Positions 36,971-49,600 of a stretch of 64,000 nt of DNA are shown one piece after another. The position numbers were made by a program, and so were the translations under genes. Each line of letters begins with the position of its first letter. Position 1 is the first letter of the stretch. Source of the stretch: Epiperipatus broadwayi (Eukaryota > Onychophora > Udeonychophora > Euonychophora > Peripatidae); the NCBI GenBank assembly GCA_028023455.1, contig JAQFVV010006200.1, forward strand, positions 6,830,506 through 6,894,505, read 5' to 3'. The notes beneath the pieces are model-generated. The model was not told where the DNA came from. It did not search any database and worked only from the letters and a program-made list of their open reading frames with translations.

Positions 36971-37477
36971 CATTTATTTTTAGCCTGTTTCTAATTGTAA
37001 TAAATTTAATCAGCCATTTAAACTATTGTGCGCTTTTTTCACGAGTGTTAAATAATAATAAATGAGTACTTCCGCTTACAACACGAGATATAATATTTAG
37101 GAAAGAATAAAATGAACCATTTATTCAATCCAACCCAAATGGTTATATATGGGCAAATCTTAAGTAGAAACAGGGCTAAAAATAAATGTTTATTTACATA
37201 TGTTTAAGAGTTTCATTTGTGAGTGACGTCTAGTAAATTCTAGATAATTTCGTCGACGTCATTCATTCAGATATCGTAAACAGTGGTTTAAAGTGAGTAG
37301 TCTATCCTCACACTTTCACTTACAGTACTTAAGATTTGCCCATATATAAGTATTTGGGTTGGTTTGAATAAGTGATTCATTTTATTCTTTCCTAAATACT
37401 ATATCTCGGGTTGTAAGTGGATTATTTAACACTCGTGAAAAAAGCGCACAATAGCTTAAATGGCTGATTAAATTTAT
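36971..37477. repeat. Foldback repeat, family D, copy 1, with 14-bp flanking repeats
   Basis: TATAATTCATTGAA lies at 36957-36970 and 37478-37491. The arms run from about 36,993 inward (TAAATTTAATCAGCCATTTAA, CGCTTTTTTCACGAGTGTTA, then ACGAGATATAATATTTAGGA and TATGGGCAAATCTTAAGTA), mirrored from 37,477. The unpaired centre of about 150 bp contains TGACGTCTAGTAAATTCTAG...TCGTCGACGTCATT. The inner arms match family D copy 2 at 44.1-44.7 kb, while the outermost parts differ. Confidence 0.8.
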
Positions 37478-37692
37478 TATAATTCATTGAAGTAATATGT
37501 GTAGGAATATTTATGGTACTTCAAGTTATTTATTGAACCTAGAGTTATTTATGGTAACTAGAGTTATTTACACTACCTAGAATTATTCATTATGTCAAGA
37601 GTTAATTATGGTACCTAGAATTATTTGTTATTATACTAGAGTTTTTTATGCCATTAATATTTGACTTCATTCATTTATTGGTTTATGTTTTT

Positions 37693-37791
37693 CTCATGTG
37701 TCATAGCATCAGCCGGGAAGCGAATCCGCTAACCCGGAACAACTGCTTGTAAAGCAGCTGTCGCTGGCCTCTCGACCACCAATGCTTGACA
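37693..37791 (-). mobile_element. Short tRNA-Val-like SINE (S2)
   Basis: The minus strand has acceptor GCATTGG / CTGATGC, GGTCGAGAGGCCAGCG, a CTGC-TTTACAA-GCAG hairpin (anticodon UAC) and a B box GCGGATTCGCTTCC, with an enlarged T-loop region. The flanks GGTTTATGTTTTT (37680-37692) and GGTTTTATGTTTTT (37792-37805) form an imperfect target duplication. Confidence 0.75.
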
Positions 37792-38089
37792 GGTTTTATG
37801 TTTTTATAAGAGAATTTTTAATGTTATTCAGCTAAAGGTTAGTGAATCCATGACTGTGATTGTTATAGAAAAAGTAAAACTATGAATGTTAAGATTATTC
37901 TTACAAATAGCAGTTAGACAATTACGTAAAGCTAGATACTAATGGATATTGCAGTTGGCATAATCATTAGTTTACACTTACACCAAGAGTTGTGTTAAGA
38001 CTACAACAAACATGGAAACTTCCCATTCAGCAAACAGATTAGCTTTAGTATATGAATCAGACATAACTAATAATAATATTGCAAAACAA

Positions 38090-39870
38090 CTCTTGTTGAA
38101 TTTAACATAAATGATCCAGTGGTGTGATAAGTATATGTTGAACATATGAAAGGATATATGATTATAAATAATGTACTAGATGAAAAAATAAAGATAATGA
38201 TGTTAACATGATAGTGGGCAAAGCCAACAGCATTTATCTTGTAGCATATATGTGGTTCAGGAATAAATACTAGGCAGTAAATAAAAATATATATAAGATA
38301 TTGGTGTGGGCCTGTATATACTTACTGAAGAGTGTTATTTTAGTACTGGGTTAGAGGATATGCTATTTGATCAATTATTGTATGGAATGATTGATTATGA
38401 ACTCAGGCTGTTATTAATAAAAGTGAGTTAATTTAAAGACTATAAAATGTTTATTATTAGAAGCTACAATAGAACAAGGACTAGAGTTCAAAAGTATTAT
38501 ATAGTTTATAAGCTTCCAGACTGTTGTTAATAAGCTTGGCTCAGAGAAAACAAAAAAAATAAATTGACTTAACATATTATTAGCATTGGAGCATGCTTTT
38601 GTTACAGGTACTTAAAAACAGGTGCAAATACAAGAATGATTTCTGTTATATGTAAGTCATTTATACTGAATTTACATTACAAACCAAATAAAAGCAGTTT
38701 GGTATTCAATTGTCAATCTAGGTAAGCAATACTAAACAAAAAATGAATGTTAAAATGACAAATATTGATATTGGGTTTGTGAAAAGAAAGTTAAAATGGA
38801 GATTGATAGTGGAGTCGGTGTTGCTTTTATCAGAAAAAATGGGCTAAAAATAACAATGGAAAGTAAGAAAATTATTTCAATGGCTAAAATGAATTTAATA
38901 GCAAGAGATGTGAAAGCAAATCCCTTATTAATAGTTGGAATCATAGTTATACTAGTGAATATAAATAAATGAATGAAAAATATGTCTTTATACATAGTTA
39001 CAATGGATATAAGCCCAATATTAATTAGAAACTGGTTTAAATCATTGGGCATAAAAATAAAGATAATTAAATAAATAAAACTCAAATCAGAGAGTTGGAG
39101 AAGCTTGCAGAATGATTGATTCAACAGAATTAAATATACAGCCAATAGATATTGAACTAATGAAGAATATCCATTCTATCAAGAAAAGTATTTTTTGCAT
39201 TAGCTTAAGATAAAAACATTTAAAAACATAATGGATAAGACTATAATTTTATCAGTGGTGAACTCAACATGACAAAGCCAGTCATATCCATATTAAAAAC
39301 TAATGGAATAATTTGTCTGTGTGGTTATTATTGAGTTATGATAAATAAATATATGAGTGCAAATTCCATATCAAATGCCCAGGAAGTTTTAGTGTCATTA
39401 CAAAAAACATCATTGCAATTCATTTTTCATCAGATATCAGTAACATAGAAGACAGCTGTGCTTCTGACAATAAATAGGTATTTATGATTGTTTATGGATA
39501 ATAAATTTCCATATAAGATAATAATTGCCCCAAATTTGTTTTAGATAAAAATGGATGGGCTGTTACATAGGATAAGAGTCATTCAATATGCAGATGTAAT
39601 TAAAGTTATACATAAACAATGTTTATTATAATTTACAGAATTTTGGAGCTCATCTTTTGGAGCACTATGAGGTTTTTTTATGTCATGTGATTAATAGTAA
39701 AGAGAAATATCCAAATGCAGAAAAGGTTAATGCTGCTAAAAATGGGCAAAAACCTAAAATGTTAAAGAATTACAATCTTTTTTAGGGTTGTTAAACTATT
39801 TTAAAAGATTTTTTTCAAAAAGGCATATAGTAACTCACTTGTATAATTTACCTAAAAAAAGTATGTACAA
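38090..39870 (+). pseudogene. Heavily decayed Ty3/Gypsy gag-pol
   Basis: Piecewise translation shows Gypsy order. A gag-like part (about 38,125-38,470) includes LFDQLLYGMIDYELRLLL. A protease resembling MEIDSGVGVAFI lies at 38,796-38,833 and is followed by ILIRNWFKSLG, where Gypsy has LLGR-WL. The RT resembles KPVISILKTNGIICLCGYY (about 39,275-39,335), then a YADVI remnant of Y-DD at 39,587-39,601. The RNase H-proximal block LLNYFKRF-like lies at about 39,790. Stops and frameshifts are dense, so it is long dead. No LTRs or integrase were found. It belongs to the same broad group as the element at 56.1 kb. Confidence 0.7.
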
Positions 39871-40319
39871 AATAAAAGTGTAATAATGTATACTTTTAAT
39901 TTTTAATAATTATTACACAAATATTGTATAAAAATAATCATGAATCTTGATAAATTTTTCAAAATCTTAATGTTTTTAGTTACTCCAAAAATATTCTCAA
40001 AATTATCTCACAACTAATTACATGCATTCATAACAAAAAAAGATATCAATCAAAGAGAAGAAAACAATACTATAAGTTTTTTTATTCTGCCACTATTTGA
40101 TTTATGGATTTTTTATATTAAAATATTAGTATATCAAAACTATGTGAATTTACAAATTTGTAAAAAAAAAAAAAAAAAGGTAAGATATCTTAATAGGTGG
40201 CTCTATAAACAAACATTTTTAAAAAATAAATTACAGCATTTGTTCTTTTTTAAGTTTCTTATACCAAATGCCTTGGACTGGTGTTTTGTATTTAAATTTA
40301 AAATGATGCCCATGCCCAC
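39871..40319. other. AT-rich spacer
   Basis: A poly-A run at about 40,164. Possibly the tail end of the decayed Gypsy element. Confidence 0.4.
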
Positions 40320-40324
40320 ATGAA

Positions 40325-40550
40325 GATTGATGTTAAAACAAGCAAAACTCATTATACATATTGCCACACACAGCAAACTAGAGTAATTAATGGATGCCAG
40401 AAGACGTGCATAAAATCCCCATCTAGTGCCTATTCAACCAATATCCCCATTGATTACTCTAGCTTGCTGTATGTGACAATATGTATAGTGAGTTTTGCCT
40501 GTTTTAACAACAGTTATAATCAGGCATAAGAATTGGTGATCATGTGATGA
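40325..40550. repeat. Foldback repeat, family B, copy 2
   Basis: Arms ACAAGCAAAACTCATTATAC...TGCC and mirror GGCAGGCAAAACTC-type right end enclose AGTAATTAATGGATGCCAGA / GACGTGCATAAAATCCCCAT. The right side continues with TGGTGATCATGTGATG, as in other copies. Confidence 0.7.
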
Positions 40551-41555
40551 AAATGGTATATATTTAAATGTATAATTCTATAAACCAAAAAAAGTTAATT
40601 ATATTTGGAAAAATGTTCATTTAAAGAAATAATGTGTGGACTAATATTATTTGATGACAACAAATTTAATTAAAAAAGGAAACAAACATATAAAATACTT
40701 TAAATCCACAAAACTTCAAAGAATTATTTATATTAGTCAAACTCTTGACTGCCAATATTTTATCCCTGCACACTAGACAATGCTAAAACATTAGAACTCA
40801 CGATAGTGATTGTCCATGGATGATTTGGTTTATGCTTTGGCAATTTTAAATCTGAAAGTAATAGTTTCCTTCATTCATAAAATTTATAATAAAATAATGT
40901 TAAAGAATTTTATTGTCATGTGATGAGGAATCAATCAAGAGCATTGACATTTTTGTGCTATCACAACCTCTTGCATGATTTTGCCATCATAGAATATTGT
41001 GGCTAATGTAGATCTGTCATGATAATGAAAAGAAAACCTCCAAGAGAAAATTTACATTTATTTTGCAGTGTTTACAGACAGATTGTCAAGTAAGTTATTT
41101 AGTTATAAATTACAATATTGTTCAATTGTAATTAAACTGAATGAGAAAATATGTTGCACTCTGATGAGATTTTAGAGATCGTATTTATTTTTTGTAATGG
41201 ATATACTGATAGTGAAAAGTATTGTCTGGTTTAATAAGTTCCTAGAAATTTGTTTGGCCACAATCTCAGTTTAAACAAGAAATCACATTATGGGAACAGA
41301 GGAAAATTTTCAATCACTCTCTGTTATGAAAATATCAAATACATTTTTGTTTTCTAAATAAATATTATTACTTTTATGTTTTAAAACATATATCATTTTC
41401 CCCTTGTTTTGTTTTTGATTTTTTTCACATACAAAAAAAGCATATTGTCGATTAGTTTATTATGATGGAGAACAATAATTCCATTATCAGGCAGCGCAAA
41501 CTTACATTTAAAATATGTATTAATAATTATATTTACAAAGTGCATACTCGTTACC
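40551..41555. other. AT-rich spacer
   Basis: No recognised feature. Confidence 0.45.
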
Positions 41556-41559
41556 TAAA

Positions 41560-41830
41560 GTAATATTTATTAAGGCTATAACCTTAAGACTATGCGCCTG
41601 TAAAAACGACAGTAGGGACTTCGGCAAATCTTTAACACAGGATGTATTTAAAGGACAAGAGTGGCCACTCTTATCTTAACCTACTTTCTAAATAAATAGA
41701 AGAATCTAAAGCATTTTGATTTGAGAGCATAAGGCTATTAAATACCTCACTGATTAAATCCACAAATTCTATAACACATTAACATTTGTGAAATCTTTCA
41801 ATTTATGAGTCAGTGTTGAGATCTTATGCT
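41560..41830 (-). repeat. Family-F repeat, copy 2 (inverted relative to copy 1)
   Basis: TAAGGCTATAACCTTAAGAC, GCGCCTGTAAAAACGAC, CACTCTTATCTTAACCTA, AATCTAAAGCATTTTGATTT, CACTGATTAAATCCAC and TTAACATTTGTGAAATCTTT follow in order. Each matches the reverse complement of 22,990-23,262. No long flanking duplication was found for this copy. Confidence 0.75.
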
Positions 41831-43744
41831 TAGACCTTATTTGAATATATAAATATATCAAGTAAAGAGTTAAATAAAGTAAAGAGGGTTGATTGCTTTC
41901 TACATGTATAAACCTATTAAAGCTGGGGGTAATTGGCTTTATTGTCTTAGCAAGTAAAGAGTTAATAATTTTTTATATCATTTTTAAGATTTAGTGGGAA
42001 AGTTAATTTCAACAATAATAAATCCTGATTTATTAGTATAAGAAACAAGTATTTGTTAATGATGTAATTAGCTTGTTTTGATAGAATAAGTGTTATTATA
42101 TGGCTATATTAAAAATAATTACAAATTAACAGACGTTGGAAATTTAAAAAATACATAAAATATAAACTTTATACTTTTGATTTATTTTTAAAAATTAAAC
42201 CTTGAGGAAAAGATAATTAGTTAATCTTTTTCAGTTGCCGGTAATTCAACAGTACAGAAAATACATTTTATTGTAAAGTATAGTAGCAGATAACGAAATG
42301 CACTTTTATAAATAAATGTATGTATAGCCTTTATTAACGAAATACCTTGAATGAAGACTATTATAAAAGATATGCATTGTACTTATTTTAATGTGCCTTT
42401 CATTTGAGCATAGTCATTATAATTAATAATTCATATACGCGAATTCAATATAATAATTTTACATGAATACTTGGTCTTTGGGATTTTATTCTCAACTCAT
42501 GATGAGAACATTAGTCATTATTTATCTACACTTATTTTGTCATTTATTGATGAGTTGATTTCTCCATACTAGTTCCTGAAGTAATGAAAGCTAGTTCATT
42601 CAATGGTATTATCTGACTAGATGTTTCTTTTCTAATTATAAAATACCCGTATTGTATTTTAATCACTTAGTTATTTACATTCTATTAATTAAAACATGCA
42701 TAATTTAACAGATAACATGTAAACCCAAGCTTACAAATCAGTTTGTTCTTTAAGTACTAATTCAAATTTTATCTTTGCTAGTTGAAATATTTTTCATACA
42801 AAACCCTGCATATAGGGGTACTGCATTGGCAAGATATACCTTTGTGTAAGTTAAATTATAGCACCTTTAGTCCTATGAACAGAGCTGACCTGAGGAAAAT
42901 GTGACAAGGTGTTAAGTAAAGCTACCCCCCCCCTTTTGGTGTTAAACCTCTATAATCTGTAGATCCTGCAATGAATATCACATGAAAAATATTCAATTGT
43001 AGAAACACTGAAGTTGTAACACTCAATTTTCAATTATGTACAATGTATGTACCTAAATATTTCACAACATTCTGATTATATTAATGTGAAATCAGCATAA
43101 GTCAAGAACCATTCTCTTCCTCAACATTTTTATTTATTGAATAAAAATTTGCAAAAAAAAAAAAATAAAAATAAATGAATTAGGATTATGTTATTAATGG
43201 ATTCACAATAAACCATTGCAGAAAGTAAAATACATATTTTTTTGCATTATATGAATTTTATTTTATTTTCAAATATTGATTCAATAAAATTACACAAAAT
43301 CATATTTATAAAAAGTAATTATTTATATATTATAAGCATTAATTTGTGCAATTTTAGTATATCTGTATTTGCAAATAAGATATTATCAAAGGGGTTTTTA
43401 TCATGTGAAAAGACCCCTCAATGAATGAAAACATTGCAATGGCCCACTTTTTATCAGACCAGCATTGATCCTGAAATAAAATTAGTAAATTAAAACAAAA
43501 GGAATTCTATACAATTTTGTTTAACAAAAGGCACAAAAACAATAGAAATATTGAAAAATTATAATTATTAAAAAGACACAGAAACAGTAAAAATATTGAA
43601 AAATTATAATTATTAACACTTTTACCTTTTTATTTGCACATTAACTCTCCTGATTTTGGTGGTAACAAAATACCTTGAGAAATTTTACAAGTGATAAATA
43701 ATGATTAGCTTTAACTAAGTCAACTCTAACCAACATGTTATATA
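41831..43744. other. AT-rich spacer
   Basis: A C-run at about 42,925-42,934 and poly-A at 43,155. The frame at 43,242-43,424 has no known domain. Nothing recognised. Confidence 0.45.
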
Positions 43745-44020
43745 TTTATATATTGGAATATTTTCATCATCTAATATAAAATATTGAATGTCTTTTGAAA
43801 AATTTAATTTTATTTAAATTTTCAACTACATTCAATTGTTAGTACTAGTAGATAGGTTAGTATATGTGCAGTGTTTTGAGAGATATAATTCTTCCCTCTT
43901 CTTTAGGTGTTGCTAGCCAGACAAGTGACAGTACTCACATGGGAATCGAAACTGGACCCTTATATTCTTGAATTTTAAAGTAATGTTCTAACCAACTAAG
44001 CCATCCTAAAAATTAGCTAA
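43745..44020 (-). repeat. Solo Penelope terminal repeat with tRNA-like and hammerhead-like parts
   Basis: Similar along its length to the terminal repeats of the Penelope element at 19.35-22.33 kb. The minus strand has A box TAGTTGGTTAGAAC (43985-43998) and B box region CCAGTTTCGATTCCC (about 43941-43954). It then has GGCTAGCAACACC, CTAAAGA (43900-43906), an AGAG/CTCT stem and AAAAC (43873-43877). The tRNA-like part is better kept here than in the other copies. It could be a solo repeat left by loss of the rest, or a SINE sharing its 3' end with Penelope. Confidence 0.65.
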
Positions 44021-44140
44021 ACATAATTCTTGTTTTTTACTTGGTTAAGAATATACATTACATTTATTTAAGGGAAGTAATTTTCATACATACATTGTTT
44101 ATTCATTGAATTTTTAGAAGCTGTTACTATATCTTGTGCT

Positions 44141-44657
44141 GAGATATTATTTTATATAGTGCTGTTTTTATGTAATAGTAATATTAGTGATTTAGCCAAT
44201 GCACATGCACTTTAAAGATAAATTATAAATGAATACTCTTAATTTTTTCAGACACAAGATATAGTATTTGAGAAAGAATGGAATGAATCACCGATTGTTT
44301 CGACCCAAATGTTTATGTATGGGCAAATCTTAAGTGTGTGGAATTAATAGTGCCATATAAATAATATTTCAATATATATCTTTAATTTCAATTAAAGAAT
44401 GACAGTTCATAAATTGTAAAGATTTCGCAAGTGTCATTCGTTCAAACATAACAAATGTAATTTAGAGTGATCGTGTAACACCTTCATGCTCTTAATTCCA
44501 CATACTTAAGATTTGTCCATACATAAACATTTGGGTCAAAAGAATGGGTGATTCATTCCATTCTTTCTCAAATACTATATCTCGTGTCTGTAAAAATTAA
44601 GAGTATTCATTTATAATTTATCTTTAAAGCACATGTGCATTGGCTTAATCGTTAATA
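44141..44657. repeat. Foldback repeat, family D, copy 2, with perfect 17-bp flanking repeats
   Basis: TTACTATATCTTGTGCT lies at 44124-44140 and 44658-44674. The arms run inward with AGTAATATTAGTGATTTAGCC, AATGCACATGCACTTTAAAG, AAATGAATACTCTTAATTTTT, AAGATATAGTATTTGAGAAAG and TATGGGCAAATCTTAAGT, mirrored on the right. The unpaired centre (AAAGATTTCGCAAGTGTCATT...CTTCATGCTC) is related to the middle of family F. Confidence 0.82.
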
Positions 44658-44674
44658 TTACTATATCTTGTGCT

Positions 44675-45157
44675 ATTTTTTGTTTAATAATATATTATGA
44701 TAAGAATTTTAAAAAATCAAACAATTAATTTCTTGCACTAGAATAGATAAAGAATTTAATAGGCTCCCCATAAAGCATTGCAAATGATGTTATATGATTG
44801 TTGAAATCAACACAGTGGCATTAAATTATATTATTTTAATAAAATGCATGCAACAACAATTCTGTTTTTTGGATGGACTGTCACATATTTGGGTAATATT
44901 ATAGATCAATTTCAAGTTTTTAGCTAAGTAATAAAGTTCATGACAGTCCAAATCCAAGAAAATGCAGATTAGTAAAACATGTAAAAAAATAATATTGGTA
45001 TTAAAAAGAAAAAAAGAAAATTCTAGAGACTTTACTGAAATTGATTTGTGGATCCATATTTTAGCACGAGACTCTAAACACTACACTACATTTAAACATG
45101 CCATGAAGGTAGTTATAAAATATCATTGATAAAATTATTTACTTACTAAACAACTAT
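44675..45157. other. AT-rich spacer
   Basis: Nothing recognised. Confidence 0.45.
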
Positions 45158-45540
45158 CCAAAACTCTCCATACAGTAATGCCACTAAGTGCCAACCAGAG
45201 TAATCAATGGATGCCAGAAGGCTTGTGCATAAAATCACTATCTAGTGCCTACTCATTCAATATCCCCAGACTAGTTTCTGGCTTGTGGCCTTTGTCAGTG
45301 AGGAGCTTTGGATCTGAGAGCACTGCACCTAGATCTTAGAATCTAATGCCACAAGTCAAAAACTAGTCGGTGGATATTGGATGAGTAGGCTCTAGATAGG
45401 GATTTTATGCACAGGCCTTCTGGCATCCATTGATTACTCTGGTTGGCACTGAGTGGCACTACTGTATGGAGAATTTTGCCTGTTTTAATAATAGTAATGT
45501 GCTAGCATACGAAATAGTGATCACGTGATGTTTAGTGGTT
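45158..45540. repeat. Foldback repeat, family B, copy 3 (best preserved)
   Basis: The left arm from about 45,160 (AACTCTCCATACAGTAATGCC, CAGAGTAATCAATGGATGCC, AGACTAGTTTCTGGCTTGTGG) is mirrored from 45,476 backwards. The loop (about 45,300-45,340) contains ATCTGAGAGCACTGCACCTA. The right flank TGTGCTAGCATACGAAATAG..GATCACGTGATGTTTAGTGG also recurs in copies 4 and 5, so the repeated unit is longer than the hairpin. Confidence 0.85.
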
Positions 45541-45812
45541 TAACTATTCAACATACTATGAAGCAGAATTATCATAATTGTTATGGCAATATTTTTTATA
45601 TAAATTTATTTTAAAATTAATTATTAACAGTAATATGTTATTTTTTATATATATAAATGAGAATGTTTAAATAAACATGATTCAGAAATTAAAACACTTT
45701 TATTTACATATAAATTTTATTAATTATTGTAGTGAAAAGTTGTCTATCTACTCGGATTTAATGCACTGGTAGACCATATCATATTTAATATATTTTGAAT
45801 AATTGTCACAAA

Positions 45813-45918
45813 ACCATTGGTGGTCAAGAGGTCAGCGCGACTGCCTTGCACTTGCAGGCAGTTGCCCGGTTGCGGGTTCGCGTCCCGGCCGATGCTATGA
45901 CACTTATAAAAAAAAAAA
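45813..45918 (+). mobile_element. Short tRNA-like SINE (S3)
   Basis: CCATTGGTGGTCAAGAGGTCAGCGCG, a CTGCC...GGCAG hairpin with an 11-base loop, B box GCGGGTTCGCGTCCC and CCGATGC, then ATGACACTTAT and a run of A. Almost identical to S4 at 54,281. No clear target duplication. Confidence 0.75.
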
Positions 45919-46429
45919 GTAATTATCTTATATTTAAATAAAAAATATTTACAATCAGAGAATATTTCTAATTATGGAGTGATTTGGAAATTTAAACATT
46001 TTTATTTATACATAAATTTTATATCATGGCCATTTCATGCCCCTATGGATGAAGCTTTTGTGCTCTGCACAATCTGCCCACCCACACGTGGTGATCCTGC
46101 CTGTCTATAAATGAAATAGATGGAATATATTTTTTGCTTGTGTAACCTTGGGAAATGGTAGTCTGCTTGGACTTAATCCAAAAAAAAAAGAAGTAAAATT
46201 TCGACATCGTAACACACTCCCAATGTTATAAGTGATCAGAAGAACAATATGCATATGACAACCTTGCACTAACAAGGGCTTTGAACGTTCCATCATCAGA
46301 TTTTCAATGAAATGGAAGGCTAAAGAGTTGTGAGTTAGAATAGTTTGAAGCCTGTCCATTAAAGTATAAAGATTGGCTATCTTAATATAAAGCTGAGTAC
46401 TGATTATATATATATGTGAGGATAGTAAT

Positions 46430-46610
46430 CTAGACCAACTGATGATTGCTGGTTTAGCATGAATTACGAATATTGGTGATTATTTATCTTTTCAACATGT
46501 GTGTGATAAGGTGGGTCAGCAATATGAGATGGCACTGAGAGTGGTGGGTCGTGTGAAAGTTTGAGTTCGAACCCCACATATTTACATATATAAATGCAGG
46601 TTTAAGCCTG
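46430..46610 (+). mobile_element. Family-C SINE-like repeat
   Basis: GGTGATTATTTATCTTTTCAACATGTGTG, CAGCAATATGAGATG, GAGAGTGGTGGGTCGTGTGAAAG, then a good B box, GAGTTCGAACCCC. Matching units occur at 53,270-53,380 and, as an inverted pair, at 36,343-36,476. The A box is unclear, so pol III origin is inferred from the B box only. Confidence 0.55.
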
Positions 46611-49600
46611 TACAATGTAATAATTATTTTAAGCAAAATGCACCATTTGGAAGATTTTCTATTTTACACGTCGTCATATTCAAAAAATCCACCTATTTTG
46701 GAGCAACACAAATATTTCAGATATGATTAATTGCAAAAATGTAGAAAATCGTCTTGATGGTGCATAAAATGTTAATATCACATTAAATAATTAGTTATAG
46801 AATCTTACTTTTTAAAAAGTAATACAATAGTTTTTAAATAAATTAAAGTTCAATTTATTAATTTTGTGCCTTACTGTAGTTTTTTAAAATTTGATCTATT
46901 ATTAAACATAGAATCGCCTTAGGTTAATATTTTTAATTGTTTTTATTATACTGCTATTTTTCTTAAATAAAATTAAATTTTAATTACTGCTTTTTTTTTT
47001 GATGCAAAAAAAATAAAATAAAGAAAAGGAAGTTTTGGCGTTAATGCCGTTTGAAAACGTTAAAATAACTCTATTTACCTTTACTACCTAAAAACATTGA
47101 CATTTAAATGACAAAGCTGTCCGAGCAATACGATTAAGTTGACCTAAAAGTCCAATATTAAAGCAGCTATTCTGGCTTTCTGTCAGATACGAATTTTCAC
47201 ATTAAGGTTACTTTTAAAATATAAAACGATAGATTTGACAAGTAAATTTACATATTTGTGGTAAAAGTTACAATTGGTTTGACATAAAAATTAAGATAAT
47301 GTGGTATACATAAAATATGTTTTTCAAGTTCTGGTTAAAACTATAATCAAACTCTGTATATATGTATATGTTTAGAGATAAATAATTAATGTAGGGTATG
47401 GATAGTAATTTGCATATTTGATTGAATCTACGTTATAATTTTCGTGAATACTAAGCTGCCAATTATCTGCTTACAATATGTTCATACAAAATGCTCATAT
47501 TAAACTTTTGGATATCAAAAATATCGACACTTTTAAGTTTACTATATTCTTTTCATATCCTTCCACCAAATCTGAAAAGACAAGTTATCTTACAAAAATT
47601 ATATAAAAAGCTATTAAATACTTTTAAAAAGGCTTTAACCTTGCTATTAAATAAACATTGAAAAATGTTAGCTACATCACAGTTCAGAAATATTTGTTAT
47701 ATAATTGTTATACTACATAAAAGAACACAGGCAGTTATCTTTGCAAGACATCAGAAAAAGGGTTGTTGCTTTTATGATGTACATTACATGTTATGATGAC
47801 TAGAAAGCAAATATTTCATGCACTGATATCAGAACTTTCAAGTTTATATTGTTTCTAGATGCAACTCAAGATATTGTTTCATTAACTAGGGTACACCTCA
47901 AATCAAAATTTCTTTTCTACGTACTCAATCATTATATATATATATATTGTAGCCTTTGGATTTGACCAAAGCTCCATTAAATTGTATGCTAAGTTATTCA
48001 TTGCAGTGTTTAGTAAAATTTTCCTCATCAAAATGTATTGTAGGGTAACATATAAGCTTTCTATCCAGTGCTAAGTTCAAATCAGAATAAAGCCCAATAG
48101 ATTTACGTAATTTACTTAGCACGTAAATAAAAATTCTTTATAAAGTTTATAAAACGGATTATTTCATTTTAGTGTCATTTAAATAGTAAAGTTCTATGAA
48201 AGCAGAAATCATAGTTGAAAGATTTATTTGTTAATAATAGTCTATAAATTATTTTTAATAGTTTGAAGATGAAAAAGAAAGAAGGCGGGTAGAATTTTCA
48301 ATGTCAACTTCATAAGAATCAAGAATAAACAATCTAGTTTTTATAACAGTGAATTATAGCGTGATAATTTAATAAAAGTAAATTTGTCAAGAAAAAAAAA
48401 TCAAGAATGAAACAAAGTATTTGGCAATCAGTTTAAATATAATTTTATGTGTGGGTAGAATGTGTGAAAGTTATTATAAATTTTAATTATAGACTTAATT
48501 ACTAATGAGAGAAACTAATGTAGGGAATCGTTGGAAAACTCTTTAAAGAAGTATTATTTTGTGTCACTAACTTATTCATAGCAACCGATTCCCATTCAAA
48601 ATTTTAGATTTAAAATCTGGCTGCTATGTATTATTTATTTTATTAAAAACTTTCATTTTATTCTTTCAGGGGGATTTCCACGCGCGAGAAAAAAATTAAC
48701 AAAACCACATGATGATTGTTCAAAGTATGAATAAATAATTTATAAACAATTGTAATCAACCAATTAAAAATTAAATATAATTGGTTTGGCAAGTCAATCA
48801 TTCAGGAGTTGGGGTATGTGGATGGGGGGTGGAATTCAGACAGTATAAAACCCCAATCCACTCTCATAGATGAGGGGGGGGGATCTTTTCATTATTAAAA
48901 TTTCTGGAAAAATCGCGTCAGGTTAAATTGGCAATTTTCATTATAAAGTTTTAAGTTTTATACTACATTTCTGTTTTTTCAGTTATCCTGATGTCTTTTG
49001 AATTGTTTTGAAATTAAAATATTAGAAAAAAATACCAAATTTTAAGGCTGTTAAAAAAAACAATATTAGCAAAATTTCTTAGTAGAGAACGAAAAATGTA
49101 AATTTAATTTCTAGATTTCTAAGACATGGACCTGTTGCTTGCATAAATGGGTTGGTTAAACCATTATCACTTATCAGAAAATAATAAATTTGACTTTGTT
49201 TGATAGATATTTTTGTTCACTACTAATATAAATTCTGAATATTAAGATTTTATTCTTAACAATGTTTTAAAAATGAGATCATAATCAAAATAAAAAGCTT
49301 ATTGTATCATCATTTTTAGAAAGATTATTTTGATTTTTAAAAATCAAAAAAGTCTTCATTATTTGTCATTTTTGTAAAAAATCTGAATGAATATTTATTT
49401 ATTTTTATATCTAATTCTAATGGATTAAAAGTTTAAATTTTTTCAATATTTATTATAAAATTACAATATTTTCAGACTGATTACATAGGAATCTAAACTT
49501 GTAAACACCTTCAGGGTATATTTGCATTGTCCAATCATATCACATTCTCTTTTTGAAAATAAAGTATTTCTGTTGAAAATAAATTATTAATAATTTATTT

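Noticed and set aside
38750-39145. 131-codon minus-strand hydrophobic frame
   Set aside because: It lies antisense to the decayed Gypsy protease region, whose motifs read on the plus strand.
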